Source: Synechococcus sp. PCC 6312 (lineage in GTDB: Bacteria; Cyanobacteriota; Cyanobacteriia; Thermosynechococcales; Thermosynechococcaceae). From it: a stretch of DNA of 64,000 nt. The notes beneath the pieces are model-generated. The model was not told where the DNA came from. It did not search any database and saw only the letters and a program-made list of their open reading frames with translations. The translations under genes were made by a program, and so were the position numbers. Positions within the stretch are counted from its first letter, which is position 1. Each line of letters starts with the position of its first letter. Shown piece by piece: positions 34,908 to 44,421 of this stretch. Location of the stretch: contig NC_019680.1 of the NCBI RefSeq assembly GCF_000316685.1, positions 1,799,501 to 1,863,500 on the forward strand. Direction: 5' to 3'.

Positions 34908-35231
34908 TTACCTCAAACTCAAATGAATCATCATTGCGTGTCCAGTTCTGGTCATATCCGGTTCAGATAAACAACCAATAAAATTAGTTATCCTTAACTT
35001 ACTGATTGTTGTTAACTGATCTGTCATAGCTTTATTGGGCTTACTTCTAAGGAAAACCAGTACTTCACTAGGATAAAGCCTCTTCACATTACTGCTGAGA
35101 GGAACTACCTGAACACGATTAAGATACCGATTGGCAGAGTTATTACTTATGATGACAGCGGGGCGAACTTTACGAATCTCACCTACAACTGATGGGTCAA
35201 AGTTAGCCCACCAAACCTCACCCCTGATCAT
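34908..35231 (-). CDS. MazF/PemK-family mRNA interferase toxin
   Basis: The ATG at 35231 gives MIRGEVWWANFDPSVVGEIRKVRPAVIIS, the classic MazF opening. NRVQVVPLSSNVKRLYPSEV and the TTISKLRI motif follow, about 107 aa. It probably cleaves mRNA at short sequences. A longer frame upstream overlaps the antitoxin gene and is not favoured. It overlaps the antitoxin by 14 bp. Confidence 0.88.
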   Translation of the reverse strand: MIRGEVWWANFDPSVVGEIRKVRPAVIISNNSANRYLNRVQVVPLSSNVKRLYPSEVLVFLRSKPNKAMTDQLTTISKLRITNFIGCLSEPDMTRTGHAMMIHLSLR

Positions 35232-35445
35232 CAATATCGCCAACGGTAGCCTCAGACCATGCCAGAGCTTCGGCTTCTCTTTCTTGATCCGCGGCCATTT
35301 GACGATATCCCTCATCTAAATCAACATCCATAATTTGGGGACGAATTAAGTTCTCAATCAGTTGGCTAATTGTCTCACTTCCAACAAGGCAACTCAGCTT
35401 GTTATATATCTCTTCGTCCAGAGTGATTGTCAACTCTTTTTCCAT
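35218..35445 (-). CDS. MazE-like antitoxin
   Basis: The 75-aa acidic protein has an N-terminal ribbon-helix-helix-like segment (ELTITLDEEIYNKLSCLVGSETISQLIENLI) and a disordered acidic C-terminus (MAADQEREAEALAWSEATVGDIDD) that would neutralise the toxin. Antitoxin-first order and a 14-bp overlap with the MazF-like gene support a type II module. Confidence 0.8.
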   Translation of the reverse strand: MEKELTITLDEEIYNKLSCLVGSETISQLIENLIRPQIMDVDLDEGYRQMAADQEREAEALAWSEATVGDIDDQG

Positions 35446-35548
35446 CGCTTTACCTCAAATTTCCTGACTTTAGCTTAAGATACGGGGCTGATGCGGGTCA
35501 TGACGACATTAGAAGCTCTTTGAGACTAAAGTTTGAAGGTTGCTAGTT

Positions 35549-35740
35549 TTAGGGTTCATCATCCACTTTGGGTAAAAAATCTGGGCGTTCTTTATCTTCC
35601 CAACCAGCTGGACGTTTTGAGTTATACCAGGCCACGGAACCTAAACTGACAGCAGCAATAAACCCTAACGCTAAGACAGCATAGAACGGCCCTAAGCCTT
35701 CAAAAACTGCTTCTAAACCTGCCAATGGGCCAATAAACAT
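35549..35740 (-). CDS. Small single-helix membrane protein, possibly Psb35-like
   Basis: The 63-aa protein has one membrane helix (FYAVLALGFIAAVSLGSVAWY) followed by a conserved-looking cytoplasmic tail, NSKRPAGWEDKERPDFLPKV. Such small proteins are typical photosystem accessory factors. From memory it resembles the PSII assembly protein Psb35 of cyanobacteria, but I cannot confirm this. The neighbours are a MazEF module and a PHP-domain gene, so context does not help. Confidence 0.6.
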   Translation of the reverse strand: MFIGPLAGLEAVFEGLGPFYAVLALGFIAAVSLGSVAWYNSKRPAGWEDKERPDFLPKVDDEP

Positions 35741-35831
35741 AGCAAGATACCCTTTACGGAATCAAAAAAATTACAAAGGACTTATGCCTCATCCTACGGC
35801 CGAATGTTGCCCCGTTGAACAGAACCGATGA

Positions 35832-36533
35832 CTAAATCCGGCCCAGAATATTGAGCCCGTGAGTATCTGTACCACAGGTTTCGAGAAGACCATAGCGTTG
35901 AGCAAAACCGCCGACTAAATCCGTTGTGTGGGGTGTAGGAACCCAAGGGTGGGGATTTCCATAGGCATAGTAGGTTTCGACTCCGGCAATTCCCAATTCC
36001 ACTGCTGCGGGGATCAGTTCGGTAGCTGGACGTTTATAGCGGGCTGGGTGGGCAAGAACGGTAATCGCGCCGGCCTGGTGGAGTTGCTGGATAACTATCT
36101 TGGCGGTGGCGGCGGTTCCAGTTGGCGCTGTGCCTTGGAGATAGGGTTCTAAGGCTGGGTGAGTTGCGTTAAAGCCAAACCCAAGAATATGCACTTCGAC
36201 ATCCAGTAAAGATGCTGTAATTTCTATGCCTGACCAAATTCGAGGTTTGCAGGGGACATCCCGTTGATTTAAGTCAGCCTGAGCCGCAAAATAGCCTTCA
36301 ACTGAATGATGATCTGTGATCGCAAAGTCAATCAGACCAACATCTAATGCTTGATCGACTAAAGTTTCTGGACTGAGTTGACCATCGGAAGCCGTGGTGT
36401 GGAGGTGAAAGTTGTAGAGATGGGGACAATTCTGGGCATTAATCCGGCGAAACACAGCCACCAAGTCGGGATTTGGTTTGGAAATGTTTGGGGGTGAAGA
36501 GCGACCAACATGGGTAGCTAGGGGCATAGGCAT
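35832..36533 (-). CDS. PHP-domain metal-dependent phosphoesterase
   Basis: The 233-aa protein has PHP motifs: motif I NFHLHTTASDGQLSPETLVDQA, motif II FAITDHHSVEGYF, motif III ITVLAHPARY and motif IV CGTDTHG. It probably hydrolyses a phosphate ester with two or three metal ions; related proteins act on 3',5'-nucleoside bisphosphates or oligonucleotides. The substrate is not determined. The start could be the second Met. Confidence 0.85.
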   Translation of the reverse strand: MPMPLATHVGRSSPPNISKPNPDLVAVFRRINAQNCPHLYNFHLHTTASDGQLSPETLVDQALDVGLIDFAITDHHSVEGYFAAQADLNQRDVPCKPRIWSGIEITASLLDVEVHILGFGFNATHPALEPYLQGTAPTGTAATAKIVIQQLHQAGAITVLAHPARYKRPATELIPAAVELGIAGVETYYAYGNPHPWVPTPHTTDLVGGFAQRYGLLETCGTDTHGLNILGRI

Positions 36534-36698
36534 TACGAATTATTACGGTCTATCTATCCTCAATATAAACTTTGGTAACAGGGGTTGTCTGTCAGCAAAA
36601 ATACTTAATCCTGATGGCTCACACCATTTCTTTAAATCAATTGAATTTCTCGACTGAGTTAAGCGCAGTGGTGGAGAATCGTCAGGCCCCGGTTTGAG

Positions 36699-37550
36699 TT
36701 AGGTTTCTGAGGGAGTTGAAGGCGTTGGAGTCGGGACAAGAAAGGCGATTAAAGCCCCAGCCACAAAGCCAGCAATATTACGGAAAATGGGAATCCATTC
36801 GCTTGTTCTGACCAAAACCGGCCCCAGGCCAAAGGCTAAGAACAGCATTCCCCAAAGGGGTGAAAACAATAAAATCCACTTCCAGGCTACGACTTGATTT
36901 TCTTGACGGGGACGGGCAGCAAAGCCAAAAATTACGCCACCTAGAGCAGAAGTAATCAGGGTTAATATCCACTGTTCAGAAGGTAAACCAGGAACCGCCC
37001 GACAGCCCCCCTTAACTAAACAGTTTTCAATGGCCTCCAGCGATTGAATAATGGCCTGGTCTTCACCATTTTCCCGGACAAAATATTGATTGCCAAAGCG
37101 GGTTTGCAGTTCGACCCAAAAGGTGCGTTGTAAGACTCGGTAAGCATCATCACCAACATTAAAATTGAGAATATTTCCGCCCCGAGAGTCAGCCACTAAT
37201 AAAATGCTGTGATCGTCCAGTTCCCAAAAGTCTTTCACCGCCAGGCCTGGAGTGCGATCATATTGCGTTAAGACCCGTAATTTCCAACCCGTATCCACCT
37301 CAAACTGCTCCAGTTGCGCCCCTAGTTTTTCCTGTTGCACGGGGGTTAAGGCCTGGGCGAGATCTACAATGGTTGTGGGTTGGGCCGGCAAAAGTTCTGG
37401 ATTGTTAAAGGCCCAGGCCGGGGTAGTCATGCCCAAAAATAAGCCGCAACTCAGCACCAGGCCCCAAGCTGCAATCCCCACCTGTCGCCCCCGACCCCCT
37501 AGTCTCACAGTTGTTATCCGAGAGATTGTGGCGTGAATGAGTTGCAGCAT
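36699..37550 (-). CDS. psb32: Photosystem II repair protein with TPM domain
   Basis: The 283-aa protein has a signal peptide ending near TTPAWA and then a TPM (DUF477) domain: VDLAQALTPVQQEKLGAQLEQFEVDTGWKLRVLTQYDRTPG and KDFWELDDHSILLVAD. A C-terminal membrane region with two to three helices follows. This matches cyanobacterial Psb32, a thylakoid protein that protects PSII from photodamage and speeds its repair. It is monocistronic by appearance and divergent from the DUF4079 gene. Confidence 0.88.
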   Translation of the reverse strand: MLQLIHATISRITTVRLGGRGRQVGIAAWGLVLSCGLFLGMTTPAWAFNNPELLPAQPTTIVDLAQALTPVQQEKLGAQLEQFEVDTGWKLRVLTQYDRTPGLAVKDFWELDDHSILLVADSRGGNILNFNVGDDAYRVLQRTFWVELQTRFGNQYFVRENGEDQAIIQSLEAIENCLVKGGCRAVPGLPSEQWILTLITSALGGVIFGFAARPRQENQVVAWKWILLFSPLWGMLFLAFGLGPVLVRTSEWIPIFRNIAGFVAGALIAFLVPTPTPSTPSET

Positions 37551-37756
37551 AGAGATTTATTAATAGTTTTCTTTACATATCTTAAGTTTATGTTAACGAT
37601 TAGGGGTCTTTCCGGCAATGATCCCCAAGTTTTAAGGGGCAGATTCTCAACCAAGCCTGAATCCCGGCCTGATCCCAACCACTTCTCAGGTAATTCTCAG
37701 AAATCAAACCTAGAATACAGCCCTAAAATACACATAGCCAGATTGAGACTTTAACA

Positions 37757-38482
37757 ATGCTGCTAAACCTTGCCGATATTCTCCTTTTAATCCACCCAAT
37801 TTTGGCCTGTACCTTTATCTTTCCGGTGATTGGCATCGTGGGCTATCTGGCCTGGCAAACTCGACAACGGCGGCTCTCTGCTCCGGGGGAAGCTAAGGGG
37901 AAAATTTCACCCCAAGTCGGCCGGGAGCATGTGGCCATTGGTAACCTGTTGGCGGCGGGAGTGGTCGGGATTACCCTAGTTGCTTTGGCCTATGGAGTCG
38001 TCTTTGGCTATCAAGGATTTTTGGATCAGGCCAAGGATGGCAAACTCAGAACCGTGCAAGTTGGGTTTGTGGTTGTGATGTTTATTCTGACCCTTGTTTC
38101 CTTGGGAATTTTGATGAGAACTCGGGCCAAGCTTTGGCGGGGAGTTTTTGCCACCTTAACGGGGTTGGGAATCGGGGTTTTAGGTTGGCAGCCGGGGATT
38201 TTTCATCGCAATGATGAGTGGTACATCTCCCATTACTATTTTGGCATTGTCGCCAGTTGGTTGATGATCTTTGCTGCGGCCATTGTTCAGGATATTTACC
38301 AGAGTAAGAAATGGCGGCGAGTGCATATCATCTTGAACTCCCTGGCCCTGATTTTGTTTATTCTCCAAGGGGTGACTGGGACGCGGGATTTATTGGAACT
38401 TCCCCTGAGTTGGCAAGAATCTGTCGTTTATAGCTGTAACTTTGATTCCAAATCCCCAGAGTTTAAGACCTGTCCTAAGTAG
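37757..38482 (+). CDS. DUF4079 membrane protein
   Basis: The 241-aa protein has about six membrane helices (LADILLLIHPILACTFIFPVIGIVGYLAW; VAIGNLLAAGVVGITLVALAYGVVF; and others), with histidines near helix ends (LLIHP, HVAIGN, SHYYFG) that suggest a cytochrome b561-like haem-binding arrangement. The DUF4079 family is widespread in cyanobacteria and plastids; its function is unclear. It follows a ~200-bp gap after the divergent psb32. Confidence 0.85.
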   Translation: MLLNLADILLLIHPILACTFIFPVIGIVGYLAWQTRQRRLSAPGEAKGKISPQVGREHVAIGNLLAAGVVGITLVALAYGVVFGYQGFLDQAKDGKLRTVQVGFVVVMFILTLVSLGILMRTRAKLWRGVFATLTGLGIGVLGWQPGIFHRNDEWYISHYYFGIVASWLMIFAAAIVQDIYQSKKWRRVHIILNSLALILFILQGVTGTRDLLELPLSWQESVVYSCNFDSKSPEFKTCPK

Positions 38483-38579
38483 TCCCTGCCGAAAAACTCA
38501 GGCCAGGCCAGCGTTAGTCTCCCAGTGGTGCGGCGGAATGAATTAAGGTGGCAGATGAGCCTTTTGGGTAGCTGACCGG

Positions 38580-39698
38580 ATGATGAAATTGAGTCAAGGG
38601 GTGATGCTTGTTTTGTTGGGCCTGGCCTGGGGCTGGCTTGGGGATCTACGAGTTGCTGGAGAAGAAAATGGCCTACCAGTAGCAGTCGGAGCGCGAGTAA
38701 CAAAGGACTTGGCCCGGCAGTTAAAGGTGTCTCCCCAACGCCTGAAGATTCTGGCCGCGACTCCCCAAACCTGGCCCGATACCTGTTTAGGCATTCCCAA
38801 AGCAACTCCTCAGGCCTGTAGTCCCTTGCTGGTGGTGGGTTGGCGCGTCAGTGTGAGTGATGGGCAAAAGCAATGGTTTTATCGCACCAATGATTCTGGC
38901 CAGTTAATCGTGCTAGAAAATCTCCAGTCTCCAGTACCGCTGCTCCCCCAGGCCATTGCTAACGGTATTCTAGAACGCACGGCTCAGGACTTTAACCAGG
39001 CCCCGAATACCCTGATGATTACGGCTGCCAGCCCCAAGATTTGGTCAGATGGTTGCCTGGGCCTGGGGGGCTTAAACTTGCTCTGTGCCGAAAAACTCAC
39101 CCCCGGCTGGGAAGTAGCGGTGCAAAGTCGCTTGGAAACGATTCCCCAACGCTGGCTTTACCGAACCAACCAGGCCGGAACTGTGATTGTTTGGGATGCG
39201 GCCGGCAGTCAGGTGATTGGGCAACTCGTGCAGCCACCGAGCAAAATTGACCCCACAGATTTACCGCCAGAATTAAGCGATGGGCAACTGTTTCGGATGA
39301 TCAGTTCTGGGGGGATCAGTGCGCGACAAACCGTGACTTGGCTCCTAGCCGATGGGCAAATTGTTCAGGAAAGTAGGGATCCCCAAGGGCGAACTGAAAC
39401 CAAACCTTTGCGGCAAATCTCCCCGGAACAAGTAGCCCTCTGGCAAGAACTCCTCCGTCAACGCCGCTTTAATCGCTTTAATACCTATAAATTTCCCCCT
39501 CAACCGGAAGCCCAGGCCTTTATGACTATTTTTCTCTCAAATTCCCAGTCCACCACTGAATTTACGGATATAGATCAATACAAACTGCCGAGTGATTTGT
39601 TAGCCATCCTCAAGGCCTGGGAAAAATTAGTCAGTCAAGGTCGCCTACCTGCCTCTGTGTTGCCCGATGCGCGTTTACCTAATCCTGCCAGTCGTTAA
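38580..39698 (+). CDS. Secreted cyanobacterial protein with two internal repeats, unknown
   Basis: The 372-aa protein (start ATG-ATG; either codon) has a signal peptide (VMLVLLGLAWGWLGDLRVAG). Two homologous ~75-residue modules follow, each containing a TW-x-D-x-CLG core (TPQTWPDTCLGIP; SPKIWSDGCLGLG), a second Cys (QACSPLLVVGWRV; LLCAEKLTPGWEV) and a W-x-YRTN end. The cysteines probably form a disulfide within each module. The C-terminal ~150 residues are different. Such modules recur in cyanobacterial periplasmic proteins; the function is not known to me. Confidence 0.75.
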   Translation: MMKLSQGVMLVLLGLAWGWLGDLRVAGEENGLPVAVGARVTKDLARQLKVSPQRLKILAATPQTWPDTCLGIPKATPQACSPLLVVGWRVSVSDGQKQWFYRTNDSGQLIVLENLQSPVPLLPQAIANGILERTAQDFNQAPNTLMITAASPKIWSDGCLGLGGLNLLCAEKLTPGWEVAVQSRLETIPQRWLYRTNQAGTVIVWDAAGSQVIGQLVQPPSKIDPTDLPPELSDGQLFRMISSGGISARQTVTWLLADGQIVQESRDPQGRTETKPLRQISPEQVALWQELLRQRRFNRFNTYKFPPQPEAQAFMTIFLSNSQSTTEFTDIDQYKLPSDLLAILKAWEKLVSQGRLPASVLPDARLPNPASR

Positions 39699-39719
39699 TT
39701 TTATCTGCTTAGGATCATC

Positions 39720-41483
39720 TCAGTTACTCAGATTTTGGGGCGGCTTAAAAAATATCCCAATCCCATTGGCTACTCGCGTCGTTGTCACCGAATGCCGATC
39801 AATTAACCGGCCGCCGAGATAGAGATTAGTAGAACTGCCGCCGTCTAAGTTCAGGGCCTGGGTTGCGCCGAGTTGTAAGAGAATTGCGGCCCATTCCGGT
39901 AAAGTTGGCCCAGATCCGCCTAAACGATTGTGGGTGGTGACTAAACGAATCTTGCCATCGGGCATTTGGATAATGGCACTCCGGGGGGCAGACTGAGCAT
40001 CCAGGCCCCGGCCAAATTGTTCAATCGCCGCATCGAGGACAATTTTTCCACCATCAATCAACAGTGGCCCCGCGCCAAGAATGTTGGGAAACGCATCAAA
40101 GTCACTGGGGAGAGGTGTTGTTTGTAGTTCTACAGTTTGGCCTGGGGTTAAGGTCTCTGGAAGCGGGCCTGTGCCGCGCCAAACCAACAAGTAACCATCG
40201 GTGGGAATGACCCAGGCCTGGCCGCCGGCCACTTGGCGATTGCTAATTTGCTTATTTTGCACTGTGAAAATGGTTTCATTACTGGTTTGGGCAGAATAGC
40301 GCGGCCCCCAAGCGGGAGTATAAAGAGCCAGGCCTGGTTGTAAGAAGCCACTATTCAGGTCAGTAACATTCACCTTTGCCCCTGTGGCTGTTGTTAGGGT
40401 CTGTCGTAAAGCCAAGCGTCCGACTTTGATTTGCCCCTGCTCTGTCCAGCCAATCGCCCCCCGATTCAAAATAGGCCCCGAAATCCATTGTCCCTGACTC
40501 CGGATCGCCCCCAAAGGCATTTGCTTATCTCGGTTAAAAAATCCGCCATTGATCGCCCCGGCCACCTGCCAGCGTTGGGCCAATTCCGGCAAGGGTTGGA
40601 TACCGATTAGGGTATTAGGACTCGGCCAAATCGGGCGCAAACTCAGGTTGGGTTGCTTGGGATCAAGGATCAGAGAATTTAGCGGAAACTGCCCACTGCG
40701 AAGAGAAATAGTTTCTTCCTGCCAGGCCAGACCGGGGGCCCACTGAATCGTGCGTGGCGGCGGGGGATCATTGCGAAAGTCCACCACAATCCGGGGCGGA
40801 TTCACCAGCATCGAAACTTGGGGGCGGGTAGTTCCAGACAGTGAGGTTTCCCAGATTGTGCGGGTTGGGGCGGTGGTGACTTTGATGTTGGGGATTGGTT
40901 CTGAGGCGACTTGGCTAGCTTCCACAGTAAGGGCAAATTCCCTGGGGGTCAGGCCAGTGCGACTGTTGGTGAGCCGACTAATCTGCCAAGGGGTGGGCCG
41001 ACTGACATCAATCACCCAGCGAGTTCCCCAAGGTTGTTGTCCCTGGCGAAATCCCAAAACCTGGGCGGGTGGGGTTTTAATTTGCAGCGTATCCCCTTGG
41101 GGTTGGACTTGCCAGGCCTGTTGTTGAGCAATCGCCGAAATGTCTAGATAACGGAACATCCCATTCGGACTCCAGCGGACAGTCAGGGCCTGGGAACTGC
41201 CGTTAAACCATTCCACAGGTTGGACTTGGGGGTTGCTCGTGCTGAGGAGGTTAAACCCAAAGCGATTGGCCAGGCCAGCATCACTAATTCCGAAGGTCGG
41301 CTGTCCCTGAGGATTAACCCCTTGACTCCAGGCCATGACATATTCCCGACCGTTGAGATTGACCTTTGTCCCTTCTGTGGGTGGACTTAACTGCGCCGTT
41401 GCTAATCCTGCCGCCAAACCCAAACCCAGGCCAAGGGAAACAGCTACGGGAACATAACCAGGCCAAGGGGTTTTCGTGAACAT
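39720..41483 (-). CDS. Secreted phosphodiester glycosidase-family protein (NAGPA/DUF2233)
   Basis: The 587-aa protein has a signal peptide (VAVSLGLGLGLAAGLATA), an N-terminal region resembling AMIN/copper-amine-oxidase-like modules, and a C-terminal NAGPA domain. In the latter AINGGFFNRDKQMPLGAI, NILGAGPLLIDGG, RSAIIQMPDGKIRLVTTHN and ALNLDGGSSTNLYLGG are typical. The family cleaves phosphodiester-linked sugars in cell-wall or exopolysaccharide metabolism. It probably acts in the periplasm or at the surface. Confidence 0.85.
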   Translation of the reverse strand: MFTKTPWPGYVPVAVSLGLGLGLAAGLATAQLSPPTEGTKVNLNGREYVMAWSQGVNPQGQPTFGISDAGLANRFGFNLLSTSNPQVQPVEWFNGSSQALTVRWSPNGMFRYLDISAIAQQQAWQVQPQGDTLQIKTPPAQVLGFRQGQQPWGTRWVIDVSRPTPWQISRLTNSRTGLTPREFALTVEASQVASEPIPNIKVTTAPTRTIWETSLSGTTRPQVSMLVNPPRIVVDFRNDPPPPRTIQWAPGLAWQEETISLRSGQFPLNSLILDPKQPNLSLRPIWPSPNTLIGIQPLPELAQRWQVAGAINGGFFNRDKQMPLGAIRSQGQWISGPILNRGAIGWTEQGQIKVGRLALRQTLTTATGAKVNVTDLNSGFLQPGLALYTPAWGPRYSAQTSNETIFTVQNKQISNRQVAGGQAWVIPTDGYLLVWRGTGPLPETLTPGQTVELQTTPLPSDFDAFPNILGAGPLLIDGGKIVLDAAIEQFGRGLDAQSAPRSAIIQMPDGKIRLVTTHNRLGGSGPTLPEWAAILLQLGATQALNLDGGSSTNLYLGGRLIDRHSVTTTRVANGIGIFFKPPQNLSN

Positions 41484-41606
41484 AGGGAATCTCTAACGGT
41501 CTTTTTGCATCTTAACTGAACGATGATCGAGGGTCTGTCAAGCGTGTAATATTTAAGTCCTAGCCGTCATACCTAAGCCCAACCCGTTATCTAGGAATTT
41601 TGCCCT

Positions 41607-43436
41607 ATGCGTCTCTCCCAGATGCTCTTTGTCACCTTGCGCGAAAGCCCTGCTGAGGCCGAAATTCCCAGTCATAAATTGCTCTTACGGGCGGGATATA
41701 TTCGCCGGGTGGGGAGTGGGGTCTATGTTTATCTACCCTTGCTCTGGCGAGTTTTACAAAAAATTAGTGCCATTGTCCGCGAGGAAATGAATGCTACGGG
41801 GGCCACGGAATGTTTACTGCCCCAAATTCAACCGGCTGAACTGTGGCAAGAATCGGGCCGCTGGGATACCTACACCAAAGCTGAGGGGATTATGTTTGCC
41901 CTGACGGATCGGCAAGGTCGGCAACTGGGCCTGGGGCCAACCCATGAAGAAGTGATTACGGCCGTGGCCCGGGACATGATTCGCTCTTACCGTCAGTTAC
42001 CGTTACATCTCTATCAAATTCAGTCCAAATTCCGGGATGAAATTCGGCCGCGGTTTGGCTTGATGCGGGGCCGGGAATTCATCATGAAAGATGGCTATTC
42101 GTTCCATGCCGACACCAACAGTCTCAAAGCCACCTACCAGGATATGTACCAGGCCTACACGAATATTTTGAGCCGCTGTGGGTTGACGTTTCGAGCAGTG
42201 GAAGCGGATTCTGGGGCGATTGGCGGGGCCGGTTCCCATGAGTTTATGGTCTTAGCTGATGCCGGGGAAGATGAAGTTCTCTATACCGCTGATGGGAATT
42301 ATGCGGCCAATGTGGAAAAAGCGATTTCCCGGCCCACGGCTGCAATTCCGTCAACGTTCACCACCTATGAAGAACGCCCAACTCCCGGAACAGACACGAT
42401 TGAAAAACTGGCGACCGTTGCGAACTGTGACCCGAGCCAAATTGTCAAAAATGTCCTCTACGAAGCCAGCTTAGATAATGGGTTTACCTTGTTGGTGTTG
42501 GTCAGTATTCGGGGCGACCAGGCCATCAATGAAGTTAAACTGCAAAACGCCTTAACCAACCTTGCACCCGAGTATGGCGGTAAAGCCGTGTTATCCCTGA
42601 CGGTTCCTGATGCCAATGCTCAACAACGCTGGGCCAAACAACCCTTACCTTTGGGTTATCTCAGTCCCGGCCTGGCGGATACATGGATTAAACCACCCAA
42701 ACCGGCCTCCACTGATGATGAGGGGCCTGTAGAAATCATCCTGCCAAAGTTTGTGCGCTTGGTGGATCAAACAGCAGTTGACCTGAAAAACTTTGTCACC
42801 GGAGCCGATCAACCGGGAGTTCATGGTTTTGGGGCCAACTGGAACGTTCAATATCCCTTACCCAAAACCGTTGTTGATGTTCGCAAGGCCCAGTCCGGGG
42901 ATTTAGCGGTTCATGATCCGAGCCAAACGTTAGAAACTGCCCGCGGCATTGAAATTGGGCATATTTTCCAACTGGGGACGAAATATTCTCAAGCTCTCGG
43001 GGCTACCTATACCTCGGAGTCCGGTGAAGAAATTCCCTTGGTTATGGGCTGTTATGGCATAGGAGTGTCGCGCTTGGCCCAGGCCGCGGTGGAGCAATCC
43101 TACGATAAAGATGGGATTATTTGGCCCCTGGCGATTGCCCCCTATCAGGCGATTGTGGTCATTCCCAATATTACTGATGCCAAACAAGTGGAAGTGGCGA
43201 CCCAACTCTATGAGCAACTCAATGAAGCTGGAATTGAAACCCTTTTGGATGATCGGGATGAACGGGCCGGGGTCAAGTTCAAAGATGCAGACTTAATTGG
43301 GATTCCCTTTCGGATTGTTACCGGCCGGGCTTTGGCGCAGGGCAAGGTAGAAGTCGTTAAACGGGCCACCAAAGAGTCTGAGGAAATTGCGATTGAAACG
43401 GTGGTTGAAACTCTCGGGGCCTGGTGCAAGGGATAA
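41607..43436 (+). CDS. proS: Prolyl-tRNA synthetase
   Basis: The 609-aa class II synthetase is of the bacterial type, with the editing (INS) domain between motifs 2 and 3. Motif 2 is [26 protein letters not shown]. The insert contains [18 protein letters not shown], and motif 3 is [18 protein letters not shown]. The C-terminal anticodon-binding domain ([24 protein letters not shown], then [18 protein letters not shown]) is complete. It charges tRNA-Pro. Confidence 0.97.
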   Translation: MRLSQMLFVTLRESPAEAEIPSHKLLLRAGYIRRVGSGVYVYLPLLWRVLQKISAIVREEMNATGATECLLPQIQPAELWQESGRWDTYTKAEGIMFALTDRQGRQLGLGPTHEEVITAVARDMIRSYRQLPLHLYQIQSKFRDEIRPRFGLMRGREFIMKDGYSFHADTNSLKATYQDMYQAYTNILSRCGLTFRAVEADSGAIGGAGSHEFMVLADAGEDEVLYTADGNYAANVEKAISRPTAAIPSTFTTYEERPTPGTDTIEKLATVANCDPSQIVKNVLYEASLDNGFTLLVLVSIRGDQAINEVKLQNALTNLAPEYGGKAVLSLTVPDANAQQRWAKQPLPLGYLSPGLADTWIKPPKPASTDDEGPVEIILPKFVRLVDQTAVDLKNFVTGADQPGVHGFGANWNVQYPLPKTVVDVRKAQSGDLAVHDPSQTLETARGIEIGHIFQLGTKYSQALGATYTSESGEEIPLVMGCYGIGVSRLAQAAVEQSYDKDGIIWPLAIAPYQAIVVIPNITDAKQVEVATQLYEQLNEAGIETLLDDRDERAGVKFKDADLIGIPFRIVTGRALAQGKVEVVKRATKESEEIAIETVVETLGAWCKG

Positions 43437-43468
43437 ATCAGACAACTAGGCAAGTTATGGGGGCCAAT

Positions 43469-43588
43469 TTACCCATAAGATAACCAGGCCTGTAGGTCTG
43501 CCCCATCTTGAAACTCGAGTAAAGCCTCACCTAAATTCTCTAACTGAGCCAATATCAATTCTGCTACTTGCCCAGATAGCGTGGTTGG
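43469..43588 (-). pseudogene. Third, shortest copy of the Rpn/DUF4351 gene 3' end
   Basis: Minus-strand codons read PTTLSGQVAELILAQLENLG, then EALLEFQDGADLQAWLSYG and a stop. This is the C-terminal DUF4351 tail also present at 44411-44674 and at the end of the intact gene at 45963. The fragment is fused in frame to the 3' end of the upstream 181-aa gene: its TGA stop stands where the homologues have a leucine codon after K-x-GD. Confidence 0.8.
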
Positions 43589-44134
43589 TCAATCTCCCCT
43601 TTTTGACCTCATAACTAATTCATCTTGTTGTCGAATTCTAATTTTGATTGACCAAATTATTTCTCCTGCCAATTTTTCTGCTTCTTGAAGTTCACTAAAA
43701 GCACTACTCATATCTTTTCTATACTCATCAAATACATTATTTCCAACACCTATCCGCTTCCTAGTAAATTCGCTAAATTTTTCATTCAATTCCTGGTCAT
43801 CCAATGCTTTAATTCGAGCAGATACTGTTGACATGTCTAGAATATGTTTTTTTATTTCCGAATCTTCTTTTTTGCCTTCAAATCCTTGTATATAGACAAA
43901 AGTCATCAACTTCAATTCAGAGTCAAGAAATGTTAATATTGGCTCTATGATATTCTTTTTCTCAAATTCCCAGCTCCAGTCAAGTTTACGATGACGAACT
44001 TGAGCATTGATTTCAAATCTTTTAACAAAAATATTTGTTAATTGTGTAACAAATACACCAAATAGTGTCCCTCCAGCCCCTAATAATGCTCCGAACAAAG
44101 CTGGATTTTTATCAAGAAACTCTATTTGGATCAT
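43589..44134 (-). CDS. Orphan 181-aa membrane-associated protein, unknown
   Basis: The N-terminus has a membrane helix (ALFGALLGAGGTLFGVFVTQ) followed by a helical, charged cytoplasmic part (WSWEFEKKNIIEPILTFLDSELKLM; FSELQEAEKLAGEIIWSIKIRIR). The last residues, KRGD, belong to the Rpn-derived sequence, so the natural C-terminus may have been lost. The gene is AT-rich, lacks CCAGGCC motifs and lies downstream of attI-like copy B in the same orientation as the two cassette genes. No attC was found after it. Confidence 0.65.
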   Translation of the reverse strand: MIQIEFLDKNPALFGALLGAGGTLFGVFVTQLTNIFVKRFEINAQVRHRKLDWSWEFEKKNIIEPILTFLDSELKLMTFVYIQGFEGKKEDSEIKKHILDMSTVSARIKALDDQELNEKFSEFTRKRIGVGNNVFDEYRKDMSSAFSELQEAEKLAGEIIWSIKIRIRQQDELVMRSKRGD

Positions 44135-44222
44135 GCGTTAACTCAATTCATCAGTTTTGAATCTATGATACTGAATTTGAGCATGAGTTTAGTATTTATC
44201 TAAGAGGACTAGAGTCTAAATT

Positions 44223-44286
44223 AAGTATTAAACAGAAGTATACCGCCTAAAAGTACTATTAAGGTGCTTCAACTGAGTGTCAAGTT
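44223..44286 (-). repeat. attI-like flank, copy B (no cassette)
   Basis: The sequence aligns gap-free with copies A and C. At the equivalent insertion point it reads GAGTCTAAAT on the plus strand instead of a cassette core ending AAC. On the far side, the 13-mer ATTTATCTAAGAG (44195-44207) is also found beyond the SDR cassette (44772-44784). Copy B therefore looks like an unoccupied or decayed insertion site. Confidence 0.6.
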
Positions 44287-44327
44287 CTTGCTCGATTCTC
44301 TCTGAAAGAAAAGTTTAATTTATTTAG

Positions 44328-44421
44328 ATGGGTATCCATGCAAAGTTGAGTTTTTAGGTTTTGCTCTGTTCACAAATCATCTCTGTTTACTATCAATAGC
44401 TTGCGGCTAACTAGGCCTGGA
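44328..44421. repeat. Direct repeat downstream of the Rpn gene, copy 1
   Basis: The block containing TATCCATGCAAAGTT, TTTGCTCTGTTCA and ATCATCTCTGTTTACTATCA is repeated at 45897-45990 in the same orientation. With the adjoining Rpn 3' end and attI-like flank it forms a segmental duplication of about 300 bp. Confidence 0.85.

Noticed and set aside
43589-44134. 181-aa gene as a third integron cassette
   Set aside because: Position and orientation fit, but no GTTRRRY core adjoins copy B and no attC follows the gene; kept only as a separate observation.
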